This document shows positions 50,543 through 58,192 of a DNA stretch of 64,000 nucleotides, in pieces. The position numbers and the translations under genes are program-made. Position 1 is the stretch's first letter; each line of letters begins with the position of its first letter. This DNA is from Poindextera sp965277425 (GTDB lineage Bacteria > Pseudomonadota > Alphaproteobacteria > Caulobacterales > Caulobacteraceae). Under the pieces are notes generated by a model. That model was not told the origin of the DNA. It made no database searches and worked only from the letters and a program-made list of their open reading frames with translations. Location: the NCBI GenBank assembly GCA_965277425.1, contig CBDICR010000004.1, positions 124,001-188,000 on the forward strand, written 5' to 3'.

Positions 50543-50944
50543 ATGACCGAGATTCTGCTCGTCGCCGCCGCGGCTCTGGTCGATGTCGACGGCCGGGTGC
50601 TCATCTGCAAGCGGCCACATGGTAAACATCTGGCAGGCATGTGGGAGTTTCCGGGTGGTAAGGTTGAGACGGGCGAAACCCCCGAGGCCTGCCTGATCCG
50701 GGAGCTGAACGAGGAATTAGGCATAGAGGTGGTCCAGGCCTGTTTGGCGCCTTTCGCGTTTACCAGTCACGGTTACGATTCGTTTCACCTACTCATGCCA
50801 CTTTACCTGTGCCGACGATGGGACGGCGTGGTCCAGGCTAAGGAACACGAGGCGATTGCATGGGTAAGACCGAACCGAATGGCGGACTATCCGATGCCGC
50901 CGGCGGACGCGCCGCTGGTCGCGTGGCTGCGCGATTTGCTTTGA
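50543..50944 (+). CDS. NUDIX hydrolase, MutT-like
   Basis: A 133-residue NUDIX hydrolase, probably removing oxidised nucleotides such as 8-oxo-dGTP. The NUDIX box is complete: GKVETGETPEACLIRELNEE followed by LGI, with the metal-binding Glu residues. MWEFPGGK stands just before it, as in MutT. It begins eight bases after argJ and is probably in the same operon. Its 3' end overlaps the Flp pilin gene in another frame. Confidence 0.93.
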   Translation: MTEILLVAAAALVDVDGRVLICKRPHGKHLAGMWEFPGGKVETGETPEACLIRELNEELGIEVVQACLAPFAFTSHGYDSFHLLMPLYLCRRWDGVVQAKEHEAIAWVRPNRMADYPMPPADAPLVAWLRDLL

Positions 50945-51099
50945 GATTCGCGTACGATGACTCCGGCGCAACGGCGATCGAATACGGACTGATCGTCTCG
51001 CTGATCTTTCTCACGATCGTCGGCGCGGTGACAAATTTCAGCAACAAGTTCATCGGCATCTTCGACACGGCCACCGGCTACATCAACGGTGCGCTCTAG
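50923..51099 (+). CDS. Flp family type IVb pilin
   Basis: A small pilin of about 58 residues. The prepilin-peptidase site and conserved motif are visible as DDSG followed by ATAIEYGLIVSLIFLTIVGA, in which cleavage after the Gly would leave the mature pilin with its Glu-Tyr pair at positions 5-6. The hydrophobic helix lies at the front, as in Flp pilins. GTG 50923 gives the usual length but overlaps the NUDIX gene by 22 bases; ATG 50860, with GAGG upstream, would give a 79-residue version with a longer leader. No tad/cpa assembly genes are nearby, so it is an orphan pilin. Confidence 0.75.
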   Translation: MAARFALRFAYDDSGATAIEYGLIVSLIFLTIVGAVTNFSNKFIGIFDTATGYINGAL

Positions 51100-51920
51100 G
51101 CGCCTTGGGCTGAGGCCCAGCCGGTCAGGGTGACAATGTCGAAGGTGGCGACCAGCCGCCCGTCGGCTTGCGAAAAACGCTCGGCATAGAGGGCGAAGGC
51201 GCGCGCCAGCACCGCTCGGGTCAGCTTGGGGCCGTCCCGATCGGCGAAGGCGCCGGTCTCGCCCATGGCCCTCAGGTCCTGCAGCAGCTTCAACGGGTGG
51301 GGATAGCGCACGCTCACCCGGTCGACGTCGGCCACCGGCAGGACGAAGCCGGCGCGTTGCAGAAGATTGATCGCGTCATAGCCATCGAGGAAGGGCGAGA
51401 CCCGCGCGCTCGCCCCGCCCAGCAGCTCAAGCTCGGCCTGGGTCAGGACGCTGCGAAGCTCGTTCAGGGTCTCGCCGCCCAGAACCGCGCCGAGGAAGAG
51501 GCCGTCGGGCTTCAGGGCGCGGCGGATCTGGATCAGGGCGCCCGGCAGATCGTTGACCCAGTGCAGGGCGAGGCTGGAGACCACCAGGTCGAGGCTCTGG
51601 TCCGCGAACGGCAGGCGCTCCTCGTCCAGCTGCGCCCGCGGGGCGGCGCGCGACCGCAGCATCGCGGCGGACAGGTCGGCCTCGATCAGCAGCCCGACAC
51701 GTTCGCGCGCACGGCTGGCGGCGAGGGCGCGGGCGAAGCTTCCGTCCCGCGCGCCCAGGTCGACTGAGAGTGGGAAGTCGCGCACTATAGCCTCCAGGCG
51801 CTCGACCAGGTCGCCGGCGGCGCGGGTTTTGAGGAAGTTGGCGCCTGCAAACGCCGTCGCGGCGCGATCCAGGCGGCGGCGATGCAGGTCGCGGTCGAAC
51901 AGGCGGGGTGGGGCGGGCAT
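51096..51920 (-). CDS. Class I SAM-dependent methyltransferase (BioC/NDUFAF5-like)
   Basis: A 274-residue methyltransferase. The SAM-binding motif I is VDLGARDGSFARALA, and LPFADQSLDLVVSSLALHWV is the post-II region typical of BioC/NDUFAF5 relatives. The N-terminus RLFDRDLHRRRLDRAA is also found in that subgroup, which includes a hydroxylase-like complex I assembly factor in mitochondria. The substrate is uncertain. Its ATG at 51918-51920 overlaps the comF ATG (51919-51921) on the other strand, so the two genes share two bases of their start codons. Confidence 0.85.
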   Translation of the reverse strand: MPAPPRLFDRDLHRRRLDRAATAFAGANFLKTRAAGDLVERLEAIVRDFPLSVDLGARDGSFARALAASRARERVGLLIEADLSAAMLRSRAAPRAQLDEERLPFADQSLDLVVSSLALHWVNDLPGALIQIRRALKPDGLFLGAVLGGETLNELRSVLTQAELELLGGASARVSPFLDGYDAINLLQRAGFVLPVADVDRVSVRYPHPLKLLQDLRAMGETGAFADRDGPKLTRAVLARAFALYAERFSQADGRLVATFDIVTLTGWASAQGA

Positions 51921-52695
51921 GACCCTGGACCATGACGGCAACAGGGCTCTGTGGAAACCGGGACCGGGCGCGCGGGCGGCGGCGCGGGGTCTGCTCGACC
52001 TGATATTTCCACCACAGACGCTCGACCAGTCGGCCCGCGCCCAATCGAGCGGCCTTTCCGCGGAGGCCTGGGCGCGCGTCGCCTTCATCGCCGAGCCGCT
52101 GTGCGACGGATGCGGCGCGCCTTTCGAATACGCCGCCGAGCGCTGCGCCGCCTGCCTGGCGCGGCCGCGGGCCTTCGCGCGCGCCCGCGCCGCCGTGCTC
52201 TACGACGAGGCTTCGCGCGACCTTATCCTGCAGTTCAAGCATGCCGACCGCACCGACCTGGCGCGGCTGCTCTGCGGCTGGGTCAGCCGTGCGGCCGACG
52301 ATCTGCTGGCTGAGGCGGATGCGATCGCGCCGGTGCCCTTGCACCGCTCGCGGCTTTTGGCCCGCCGCTACAATCAGGCGGCCGAGATCGCCCGGCCGCT
52401 CGCCCGGCGACATGGGCTTCGTTTCCTGCCGGACACGCTGGTGCGCTTGAAACGCACCGAGAGCCAGGCGGGCAAGTCCGGATCCGGCCGGCGCCGCAAC
52501 GTCGCGGGGGCCTTCTCCGTGCCGCCCGGGCGGCGGCGGCGCGTAGAAGGGCGCCGCATCCTGCTCATCGACGATGTCCTGACCACCGGGGCGACGGCCG
52601 AAGCCTGCGCGCGGGCGCTGCTGGCCGCCGGCGCGAGCGCGGTCGACCTGGCGGTCGTGGCCAGGGTGCGCGAAGCGGCAAGTCTCGCTATATGA
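51919..52695 (+). CDS. ComF family phosphoribosyltransferase-like protein
   Basis: A 258-residue protein. The N-terminal zinc-ribbon half has CDGCGAPFEY and CAACLARPRAF, and the C-terminal PRTase domain has ILLIDDVLTTGATAEACARA with the phosphoribosyl-diphosphate loop. ComF proteins are linked to DNA uptake or purine salvage, but their reaction is not settled. The start codon overlaps that of the divergent methyltransferase gene. It is the first of four genes (comF, grxC, nitrilase, DUF1178) that overlap by ATGA. Confidence 0.88.
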   Translation: MTLDHDGNRALWKPGPGARAAARGLLDLIFPPQTLDQSARAQSSGLSAEAWARVAFIAEPLCDGCGAPFEYAAERCAACLARPRAFARARAAVLYDEASRDLILQFKHADRTDLARLLCGWVSRAADDLLAEADAIAPVPLHRSRLLARRYNQAAEIARPLARRHGLRFLPDTLVRLKRTESQAGKSGSGRRRNVAGAFSVPPGRRRRVEGRRILLIDDVLTTGATAEACARALLAAGASAVDLAVVARVREAASLAI

Positions 52696-52958
52696 CAGCC
52701 ATGCCCACGATCACCATCTACACCAAGCCCTTCTGCCCCTATTGCAGCCGCGCGCTCAGCCTGCTGAGCGCCAAAGGCGCCGCGGTCACGGAAATCGAAG
52801 CGGCGTTCGATCCGGCCCTGCGCCAAGAGATGCTGGTGCGTTCGCACGGCCGGTCGACCTATCCGCAGATCTTTATCGGCGAGCGGCATATCGGCGGCTG
52901 CGACGAGCTTGTGGCGCTGGATCGCGCCGGCCAGCTGGACCCGCTGCTGAGCGCATGA
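52692..52958 (+). CDS. grxC: Glutaredoxin 3
   Basis: An 88-residue dithiol glutaredoxin. The redox motif CPYC (Cys15 and Cys18) and the STYPQIFIGERHIGGCDEL segment that binds glutathione are clear. It reduces protein disulfides using glutathione. The ATG overlaps the comF stop by four bases, and its stop overlaps the next ATG. Confidence 0.95.
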   Translation: MTAMPTITIYTKPFCPYCSRALSLLSAKGAAVTEIEAAFDPALRQEMLVRSHGRSTYPQIFIGERHIGGCDELVALDRAGQLDPLLSA

Positions 52959-53791
52959 ACCCGATCCAGGTCGCCCTCATCCAGCTGCGCACGCCCGCCA
53001 GCCAGGCCGCGGCGTTCGCCCATCTCGAGCCGCTGGTTCGTCGGGCCGCCGCGGATGGCGCGGTCTTCATCCTGACGCCCGAGGCCAGCAACATCATCCA
53101 GCGGGACCGAACCAAGCTGTTCGCCGCCCTCGTCTTCGCCGAAGCCGATCCGTGCATCCAGGGCCTGATCGCGCTCGCCGCCGAGCTCAAGGTCTGGATC
53201 CTGATCGGATCGGCCCTGGTGCTGCGCGAGGACGGCGGGGTTGCGAACCGTTCGATGCTGATCGACCCGACCGGCCGTCTGGCGGCCTCCTACGACAAGA
53301 TCCACATGTTCGATGTCGACCTGCCGACCGGCGAGCGGGCGCGGGAATCGGAGGTCTATACGCCCGGCTCCAAGGCCGTGGCCGCGCGGACGCCGTTCGG
53401 GTTGCTGGGCCTGAGCATCTGCTATGACATTCGTTTTCCCTATCTCTACCGCGCGCTCGCCAAGGCCGGCGCCGAGATGCTCACCGTGCCCGCCGCCTTC
53501 ACCCGACCGACGGGCGAGGTGCATTGGGAGATCCTGCTGCGCGCCCGGGCGATCGAGACCGGCGCCTTCGTGCTCGCGCCCGCCCAAGGCGGCCGTCACG
53601 AGGATGGGCGCGGCACCTGGGGCCGTTCGATGATTGTCGGGCCGTGGGGCGAGATGCTGGCGACTGCGGTTGACGACGAGCCGGGCGTGATCTCGGCGAG
53701 CCTCGACCTGAGCGCCTCGGCCAAGGCCAGAGCGGCGATTCCCGCGCTCGCCAATGAGCGCGGCTTTACCGGCCCGGCCGTCGCCTCATGA
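52955..53791 (+). CDS. Carbon-nitrogen hydrolase (Nit1-type deaminated glutathione amidase-like)
   Basis: A 278-residue nitrilase-superfamily amidase. The Glu-Lys-Cys triad is visible: Glu43 in LTPEASN, Lys in SYDKIHMFDVDLP, Cys in LSICYDIRFPYLYR. The IHMFDVDLP and RAIETGAFVLAPAQGG segments match Nit1-like enzymes, which repair deaminated glutathione. Standing next to glutaredoxin supports a role in glutathione upkeep. It overlaps both neighbours by four bases. Confidence 0.92.
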   Translation: MNPIQVALIQLRTPASQAAAFAHLEPLVRRAAADGAVFILTPEASNIIQRDRTKLFAALVFAEADPCIQGLIALAAELKVWILIGSALVLREDGGVANRSMLIDPTGRLAASYDKIHMFDVDLPTGERARESEVYTPGSKAVAARTPFGLLGLSICYDIRFPYLYRALAKAGAEMLTVPAAFTRPTGEVHWEILLRARAIETGAFVLAPAQGGRHEDGRGTWGRSMIVGPWGEMLATAVDDEPGVISASLDLSASAKARAAIPALANERGFTGPAVAS

Positions 53792-54222
53792 TAAAATATG
53801 CGCTTGTCTGCGTGCACGAGCATCCCTTCGAGGGCTGGTTCGGCGCATCGGCCGACTATGACGACCAAAGCGCGCGCGGCCTGGTCGAATGCCCGGCCTG
53901 TGGATCGAACGAAATTCGCAAGCAGATCATGGCGCCGGCCGTTTCCGGGACCAAGGCGCGGGGTTCGGCGAGCCAGATCGATCCGCGGATGCGCTCGATG
54001 ATGATGGAGACGATGCGTCGGGTGCGAACCCATGTGACGGAGACGTTCGACTATGTCGGCGATCGCTTCGCAGCTGAGGCGCGCGCCATCCACGAAGGCG
54101 CTTCGGAAGACCGCGGCATCTATGGCGAGGCCTCACCCAAGGAGGTTCGTGGGCTTATCGAGGATGGCGTCCAGGTTGCGCCCCTGCCGCCTGAACCGCC
54201 GAAGAAGACCGAGCTGAACTGA
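53788..54222 (+). CDS. DUF1178 family protein
   Basis: A 144-residue protein of unknown function found after Nit genes in alphaproteobacteria. The N-terminus IKYALVCVHEHPFEGWFGAS and a CPACGS zinc-ribbon-like motif are characteristic. The C-terminal half carries EVRGLIEDGVQVAPLP. It overlaps the nitrilase gene by four bases. Its last 68 bases lie opposite the end of the sulfotransferase-VanZ gene. Confidence 0.93.
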   Translation: MIKYALVCVHEHPFEGWFGASADYDDQSARGLVECPACGSNEIRKQIMAPAVSGTKARGSASQIDPRMRSMMMETMRRVRTHVTETFDYVGDRFAAEARAIHEGASEDRGIYGEASPKEVRGLIEDGVQVAPLPPEPPKKTELN

Positions 54223-55453
54223 GCCGCCGTGACGCCGGCTCGCTGTCGGCCAGGGGGTTGGCCGCGACGACAAGCATGGCGGCCGAGGCGATGGCTATGC
54301 CCGTGATCTCCGCCGTCAGGTCGGACAGGCTGCCGACCCCGGGCGCCAGGCGCCAATGCTGCGCCCATTCGACCATGGCCCCGGCCGCCGAAAGCAGGGC
54401 CGGCACGGCGGTCTTCAGCCTGGGAAAGGATTGCGGGCCAAGCACCGTCAGGATCGAGAACACCGAGATCAGTTCGATCTGCCTCCATGGCGCGGCGAGG
54501 TTCAGGTTGAAATAGGGCCGGCCCAACTGATCGAACGCCGCGAAGCCGAGCGCCAGAACGAAGGCGATCTTCGCCCACGCCAATCCCGCGCCATCCGCGT
54601 TCGCGACTTGGAAACGATTTGTCCGCCGCGCGTAGCCATAGCCGAAGTCGTGGCGCAGATGCTCGGCGAACTGCTCGGTGAGCACCTGGTCTTCCACCGG
54701 CGACAGACGCACGTCGGCCCGCTCGCCCGCGTCGGGCACGATGGCTTCGCCATAGGCGGGATCGAGGGTCGAACGAACCGCCTCACGGCTCGAGACCTCC
54801 ATCGCCGCGGCGATCGCCGCCGAGTCCAGTCCAAGGCCGAGATGGTCGGAGACCCGCGCAAGCCAATATTCGGGCGCGTTCTGCAGATCCTCGTAGCGCA
54901 CCACCAGCACATGCTCGGGCGCGGTCTTCGCCATACGGCCCCAGCGATTGAAGAAGTCGATATACCACCAGCCGTCCGCCAGCTGCTTACGCTTGGTCGA
55001 CGAGTTGCAGATATAGTCGTGCAGGTTGAGCGACAGCGGCTCACGCCATTTGACGTAGTGGGAGAGCATCGCCTCCCTTGGATCGCGCACCAGCACCACC
55101 ACAGGCGGCAGGTCGAACAGCCAGCGCACCCAGGCCCAGCTGAGCACCGACGACGGCAGGTTGTGCGATCCGGCGATGAAGGGAAGGTCCGGGTGTTTCA
55201 TCGGCCAGCGCGGTTGGCCGATGAAGTCTTCCGCGTCCCGACCGCTCGAGTGGATCGGCGGCGTCAGGCCGTAGCGACGCGCCATGGCGTGGCTGAGCAT
55301 GAACCGAAGCCAATGGGTTCCGGAGTTTTTACCCGAAATCATGAAGCCGGAAACGCGGCGGTGCTGGACCAGGTGGAAGTTGCTCAGATCGATCAAGAGC
55401 GCGCGCCAGATCAGCGCGATCCGGAGTCGAAATCTAACCCACTCGCTTTGCAT
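54155..55453 (-). CDS. Sulfotransferase-domain protein with VanZ-like membrane tail
   Basis: A 432-residue protein with an unusual order. Residues about 35-270 form a PAPS-dependent sulfotransferase domain: the 5'-phosphosulfate loop is ISGKNSGTHWLRFML and the 3'-phosphate motif is VVVLVRDPREAMLSHY, with VVRYEDLQNAPEYW later. From about 290, several hydrophobic helices resemble VanZ, ending in AMVEWAQHWRLAPGVGSLSD and a Gly-rich helix. A hydrophobic stretch near the N-terminus may also touch the membrane. So a sulfate-transferring domain is tethered to the inner membrane. The last 25 residues are low-complexity and antisense to DUF1178. ATG 55453 is chosen. Confidence 0.82.
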   Translation of the reverse strand: MQSEWVRFRLRIALIWRALLIDLSNFHLVQHRRVSGFMISGKNSGTHWLRFMLSHAMARRYGLTPPIHSSGRDAEDFIGQPRWPMKHPDLPFIAGSHNLPSSVLSWAWVRWLFDLPPVVVLVRDPREAMLSHYVKWREPLSLNLHDYICNSSTKRKQLADGWWYIDFFNRWGRMAKTAPEHVLVVRYEDLQNAPEYWLARVSDHLGLGLDSAAIAAAMEVSSREAVRSTLDPAYGEAIVPDAGERADVRLSPVEDQVLTEQFAEHLRHDFGYGYARRTNRFQVANADGAGLAWAKIAFVLALGFAAFDQLGRPYFNLNLAAPWRQIELISVFSILTVLGPQSFPRLKTAVPALLSAAGAMVEWAQHWRLAPGVGSLSDLTAEITGIAIASAAMLVVAANPLADSEPASRRLSSARSSSAVQAAGAQPGRHPR

Positions 55454-55670
55454 CAAGCTCTACCACCCGGCGACTTGTCGACGCCCTCCGGCGCCGACGA
55501 TCCGATTCACGTAACGCGCCACGCCGCGCCGCCGGCTAACCTAGGCGAGCCGATTTGCGGCTGAATGTCGCATCTGAAACACACGCCAAGCGCGGTCTTT
55601 TCCGTCGCTTTAGCGTCGCTCGGCGCCGACGAAACAACCATATGCGGCCGGTGAAGGCGGACGCGACGAC

Positions 55671-56357
55671 CTACTGCCCGATGATCGTGGCCAGGATGTT
55701 GATCCCAAGCGCCAGCACCATGGTGTTGTAGAAGAAGGCCAGAAGCGCATGCTGGGTCACCAGGCGGCGGTATCCGGCCGTGGTGATGTTGAAATCGGAC
55801 ACCTGCGCCGTCGCCCCGACGCAGACCGCGACATAGATGAAGTCGTGATAGGTCTTCGGCGCCTGCCCGGGAAATTTGATGCCGCGGTCGATCGAGCCGT
55901 CATCGTCGCGGTCGCCGAAATAGCGGTGGGCGTAACGCAGGGCGAAAACGGTCTGGACCACGATCCAGCCCAAAACCAGCGTCGAGACCGACATGACCCA
56001 GGCCGCCCAGGGCGCGGTCGTGGCCGCGTGCGCGCCGACCGCCTTGGCTTCATGCATCGCCTGCACCGTCGCGGCCAGGCTCGCCATCACCGCGACCAGC
56101 ACGACGCCGAGCGTCAAGGTCTGGCCCTGGTCCTCGTAGGCCGCGCGGGCGCGGACGGTCGCTTCGTCGTCGCGCCACATCATCCAGAGCGTGGTCGCCA
56201 GAAAGACCAGACAGGCGCCGTTCCAGCCGGCCAGGCTCGACAGGCCGGGCGGCCAGCCACCCGCATGCGCCAGCGCCACGCCCGCTATGCCGACGACGGC
56301 CGCCAGGATCATGCGCCATCGGCGCTGCAGCAGGCTGGGCGTGCGGGCGGATGTCAT
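55671..56357 (-). CDS. DUF1345 membrane protein
   Basis: A 228-residue inner-membrane protein with about five transmembrane helices. The family pattern is visible in NGACLVFLATTLWMMWRDDE, then GWIVVQTVFALRYAHRYF and KTYHDFIYVAVCVGATAQVSD. The function is not established. It lies between the sulfotransferase gene and ubiG, with its start about 50 bases from the end of ubiG on the same strand. Confidence 0.92.
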   Translation of the reverse strand: MTSARTPSLLQRRWRMILAAVVGIAGVALAHAGGWPPGLSSLAGWNGACLVFLATTLWMMWRDDEATVRARAAYEDQGQTLTLGVVLVAVMASLAATVQAMHEAKAVGAHAATTAPWAAWVMSVSTLVLGWIVVQTVFALRYAHRYFGDRDDDGSIDRGIKFPGQAPKTYHDFIYVAVCVGATAQVSDFNITTAGYRRLVTQHALLAFFYNTMVLALGINILATIIGQ

Positions 56358-56407
56358 GGTTTTAGACCTCGCGTTCCTAGCTGGGCCCGGCGACTGGTCT
56401 TAACGCT

Positions 56408-57157
56408 TCAGCCGGTCGGTCGGGCGACGGTCATCATATAGTTGATGTCGGCGTCCGCGCTTCGGGACCACCGGCCGGAGAGCGGATTGAAGGCGATCCC
56501 GAAAGGCCCGTCCACCTGCACGGTTTCGCCGTCGAGGAAGCCGCGGATCTCGTCCGGCTTGAGGAATTTGCGCCAGTCGTGGGTTTGCGGCGGCAACCAG
56601 CGCAGCACGTACTCCGCCCCGATCTTGGCCAGGGCCAGCGCCTTCAGCGTGCGGTTCAGCGTCGCCACGATCATCAGGCCGCCAGGCCTGAGCAGGCTGG
56701 CGCAGTCGCGCAGATAGTGTCCAGGCTCGGCGACATGCTCGACCACCTCCATGTTCAGGATAAGGTCGAACCGCGCCTGATCCTCGCCGAGCAGCGCCTC
56801 GGCCGTGGAGCAGCGGTAATCGATGCTGAGCGCCATCGCCTCGGCATGGGTGCGAGCGACCTCGATATTGCGCATCGACGCATCGACGCCGCTCACGGCG
56901 AAGCCCAACCGCCGCATGGGCTCGCAGAGCAGCCCGCCGCCGCAGCCGATGTCGAGCAGGCTCAACCCCTCGAAAGGCGCGCGCGCCTTCGCATCGCGTC
57001 CGAAGCGCGCCAAGGCCTGCTCGCGGATGAACTCTAGCCTGACCGGATTGAACCGATGCAGCGGCGCGAACTTGCCGTTCGGGTCCCACCAGCTCTCGGC
57101 GATGGCCGAAAACCGCGCGACGTCGGCGGGGTCGATGCTGGAGGCCGCGCTGGACAT
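56408..57157 (-). CDS. ubiG: Ubiquinone biosynthesis O-methyltransferase
   Basis: A 249-residue SAM methyltransferase of ubiquinone synthesis, acting at two O-methylation steps. The SAM loop is LLDIGCGGGLLCEPMRRLG, and the N-terminal SWWDPNGKFAPLHRFNPVRL is a UbiG signature. NRTLKALALAKIGAEYVLRW and THDWRKFLKPDEI also match. It lies near lysC, a common arrangement in alphaproteobacteria. Confidence 0.95.
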   Translation of the reverse strand: MSSAASSIDPADVARFSAIAESWWDPNGKFAPLHRFNPVRLEFIREQALARFGRDAKARAPFEGLSLLDIGCGGGLLCEPMRRLGFAVSGVDASMRNIEVARTHAEAMALSIDYRCSTAEALLGEDQARFDLILNMEVVEHVAEPGHYLRDCASLLRPGGLMIVATLNRTLKALALAKIGAEYVLRWLPPQTHDWRKFLKPDEIRGFLDGETVQVDGPFGIAFNPLSGRWSRSADADINYMMTVARPTG

Positions 57158-57188
57158 GCCGCCTTGCTGAACCGGCGCGGCGGATGCG

Positions 57189-57572
57189 TCAACGAATGAG
57201 CTGAATCCGGACGTCCAGGTCGAGCGCCTGCCAGGCCCGGTCGGCGGTGAGAGCGGGGACCTGCTCCCGCTCCGCCAGGGCCAGGCAGATGCGATCTCCG
57301 AGCGAAAGGCCTCTTTTACGAGTCACCTGTGACAACATCCCGGCGCGGAAACCCAATTCGGCATCGACCGACACGATTGGGCAGTCGAGTGCGAGCACCA
57401 ATTGCCGAGCGGAGTGGGGCTCGCCGCCTCCGCGGATCAGCCTATCGACCACTTCCGCGACGTTCACGGACGAGATCATCGCTGAGGTGAGAGCCGTTGC
57501 GACCCGGTCCGCGCCTGGCTCATCGAGTATGAGGGCGAGGGCGGCCGAGGCGTCCAGCACCCATTCAGTCAT
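57189..57572 (-). CDS. vapC: VapC-like PIN-domain toxin (module 2)
   Basis: A 127-residue PIN-domain protein. Asp in WVLDASAALALILDEPG, Glu in SSVNVAEVVDRLI and Asp residues in LSLGDRICLALAE and LTADRAW form the acidic site. It overlaps the antitoxin gene by eight bases, so translation is coupled. It is a different subtype from the module at 18022-18681. Target unknown. Confidence 0.9.
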   Translation of the reverse strand: MTEWVLDASAALALILDEPGADRVATALTSAMISSVNVAEVVDRLIRGGGEPHSARQLVLALDCPIVSVDAELGFRAGMLSQVTRKRGLSLGDRICLALAEREQVPALTADRAWQALDLDVRIQLIR

Positions 57573-58068
57573 TCTCTTCCGCCGCGGCCTCCCGCCTGCG
57601 GTCCGTGATCAGGGCATCCACCAAGCCGACTCGATTTGGGATGAGGTCGCGGGCCATCTGCTGCATGCGTCGGATCGATTCGCCCACGCTCAATATCGTC
57701 AGGCGCTCGGCTTGCAACTCGGCGATCGCTATGCCGCCAGGCTTCAATCCCAGACCTTCGAGAACCTTGGCCGGAAGTTGAACTGTTCCGTCCTGGCCGA
57801 TCGAAAGGCGCAGTATCGCGCTATCCTCATCCATGGCGAAGGCGGCAGGCGATGACTCGCGCACCTCGGCGAACTCGATCCGCCCGACGGTGAAACGGTC
57901 TTTCGGCGGGCCTTCGACCAGGACGTTTCGGACATGCTGGTAGCGCTTTCCCAGAAAGCGGGCGATCTCGGCCCGCGGTGCGCCGGCGGCGTCGAGCGCC
58001 CTGATCTTGTCCGAGACGGTTGCGAAGGGCTTGACGATTTCCGTCATCTTGTCTGGCGTCAAGGCCAT
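57565..58068 (-). CDS. AbrB-type antitoxin with N-terminal HTH-like region (module 2)
   Basis: A 167-residue antitoxin, longer than most. The N-terminal third (SDKIRALDAAGAPRAEIARF, then LGKRYQHVRNVL) looks like a helix-turn-helix of the type found in AbrB fusions. The middle holds the SpoVT/AbrB hairpin, LSIGQDGTVQLPAKVLEGLG. The acidic C-terminal end probably binds the toxin. ATG 58068 has GGAGG upstream. The region before it has GATA-rich direct repeats (GATAGATAGATTGATAGATA, 58087-58106) that may hold the operator. Confidence 0.85.
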   Translation of the reverse strand: MALTPDKMTEIVKPFATVSDKIRALDAAGAPRAEIARFLGKRYQHVRNVLVEGPPKDRFTVGRIEFAEVRESSPAAFAMDEDSAILRLSIGQDGTVQLPAKVLEGLGLKPGGIAIAELQAERLTILSVGESIRRMQQMARDLIPNRVGLVDALITDRRREAAAEEND

Positions 58069-58192
58069 ATCTACCTCCAAATAAAAGATAGATAGATTGA
58101 TAGATATGGCTCGGCGCCAGGTCAAGCGGTCCGATTGATCCGCCCGCCCCCCGTCGCTAGAACGGCGCCTCGTTTTTTGGAGCGTCATTCTC

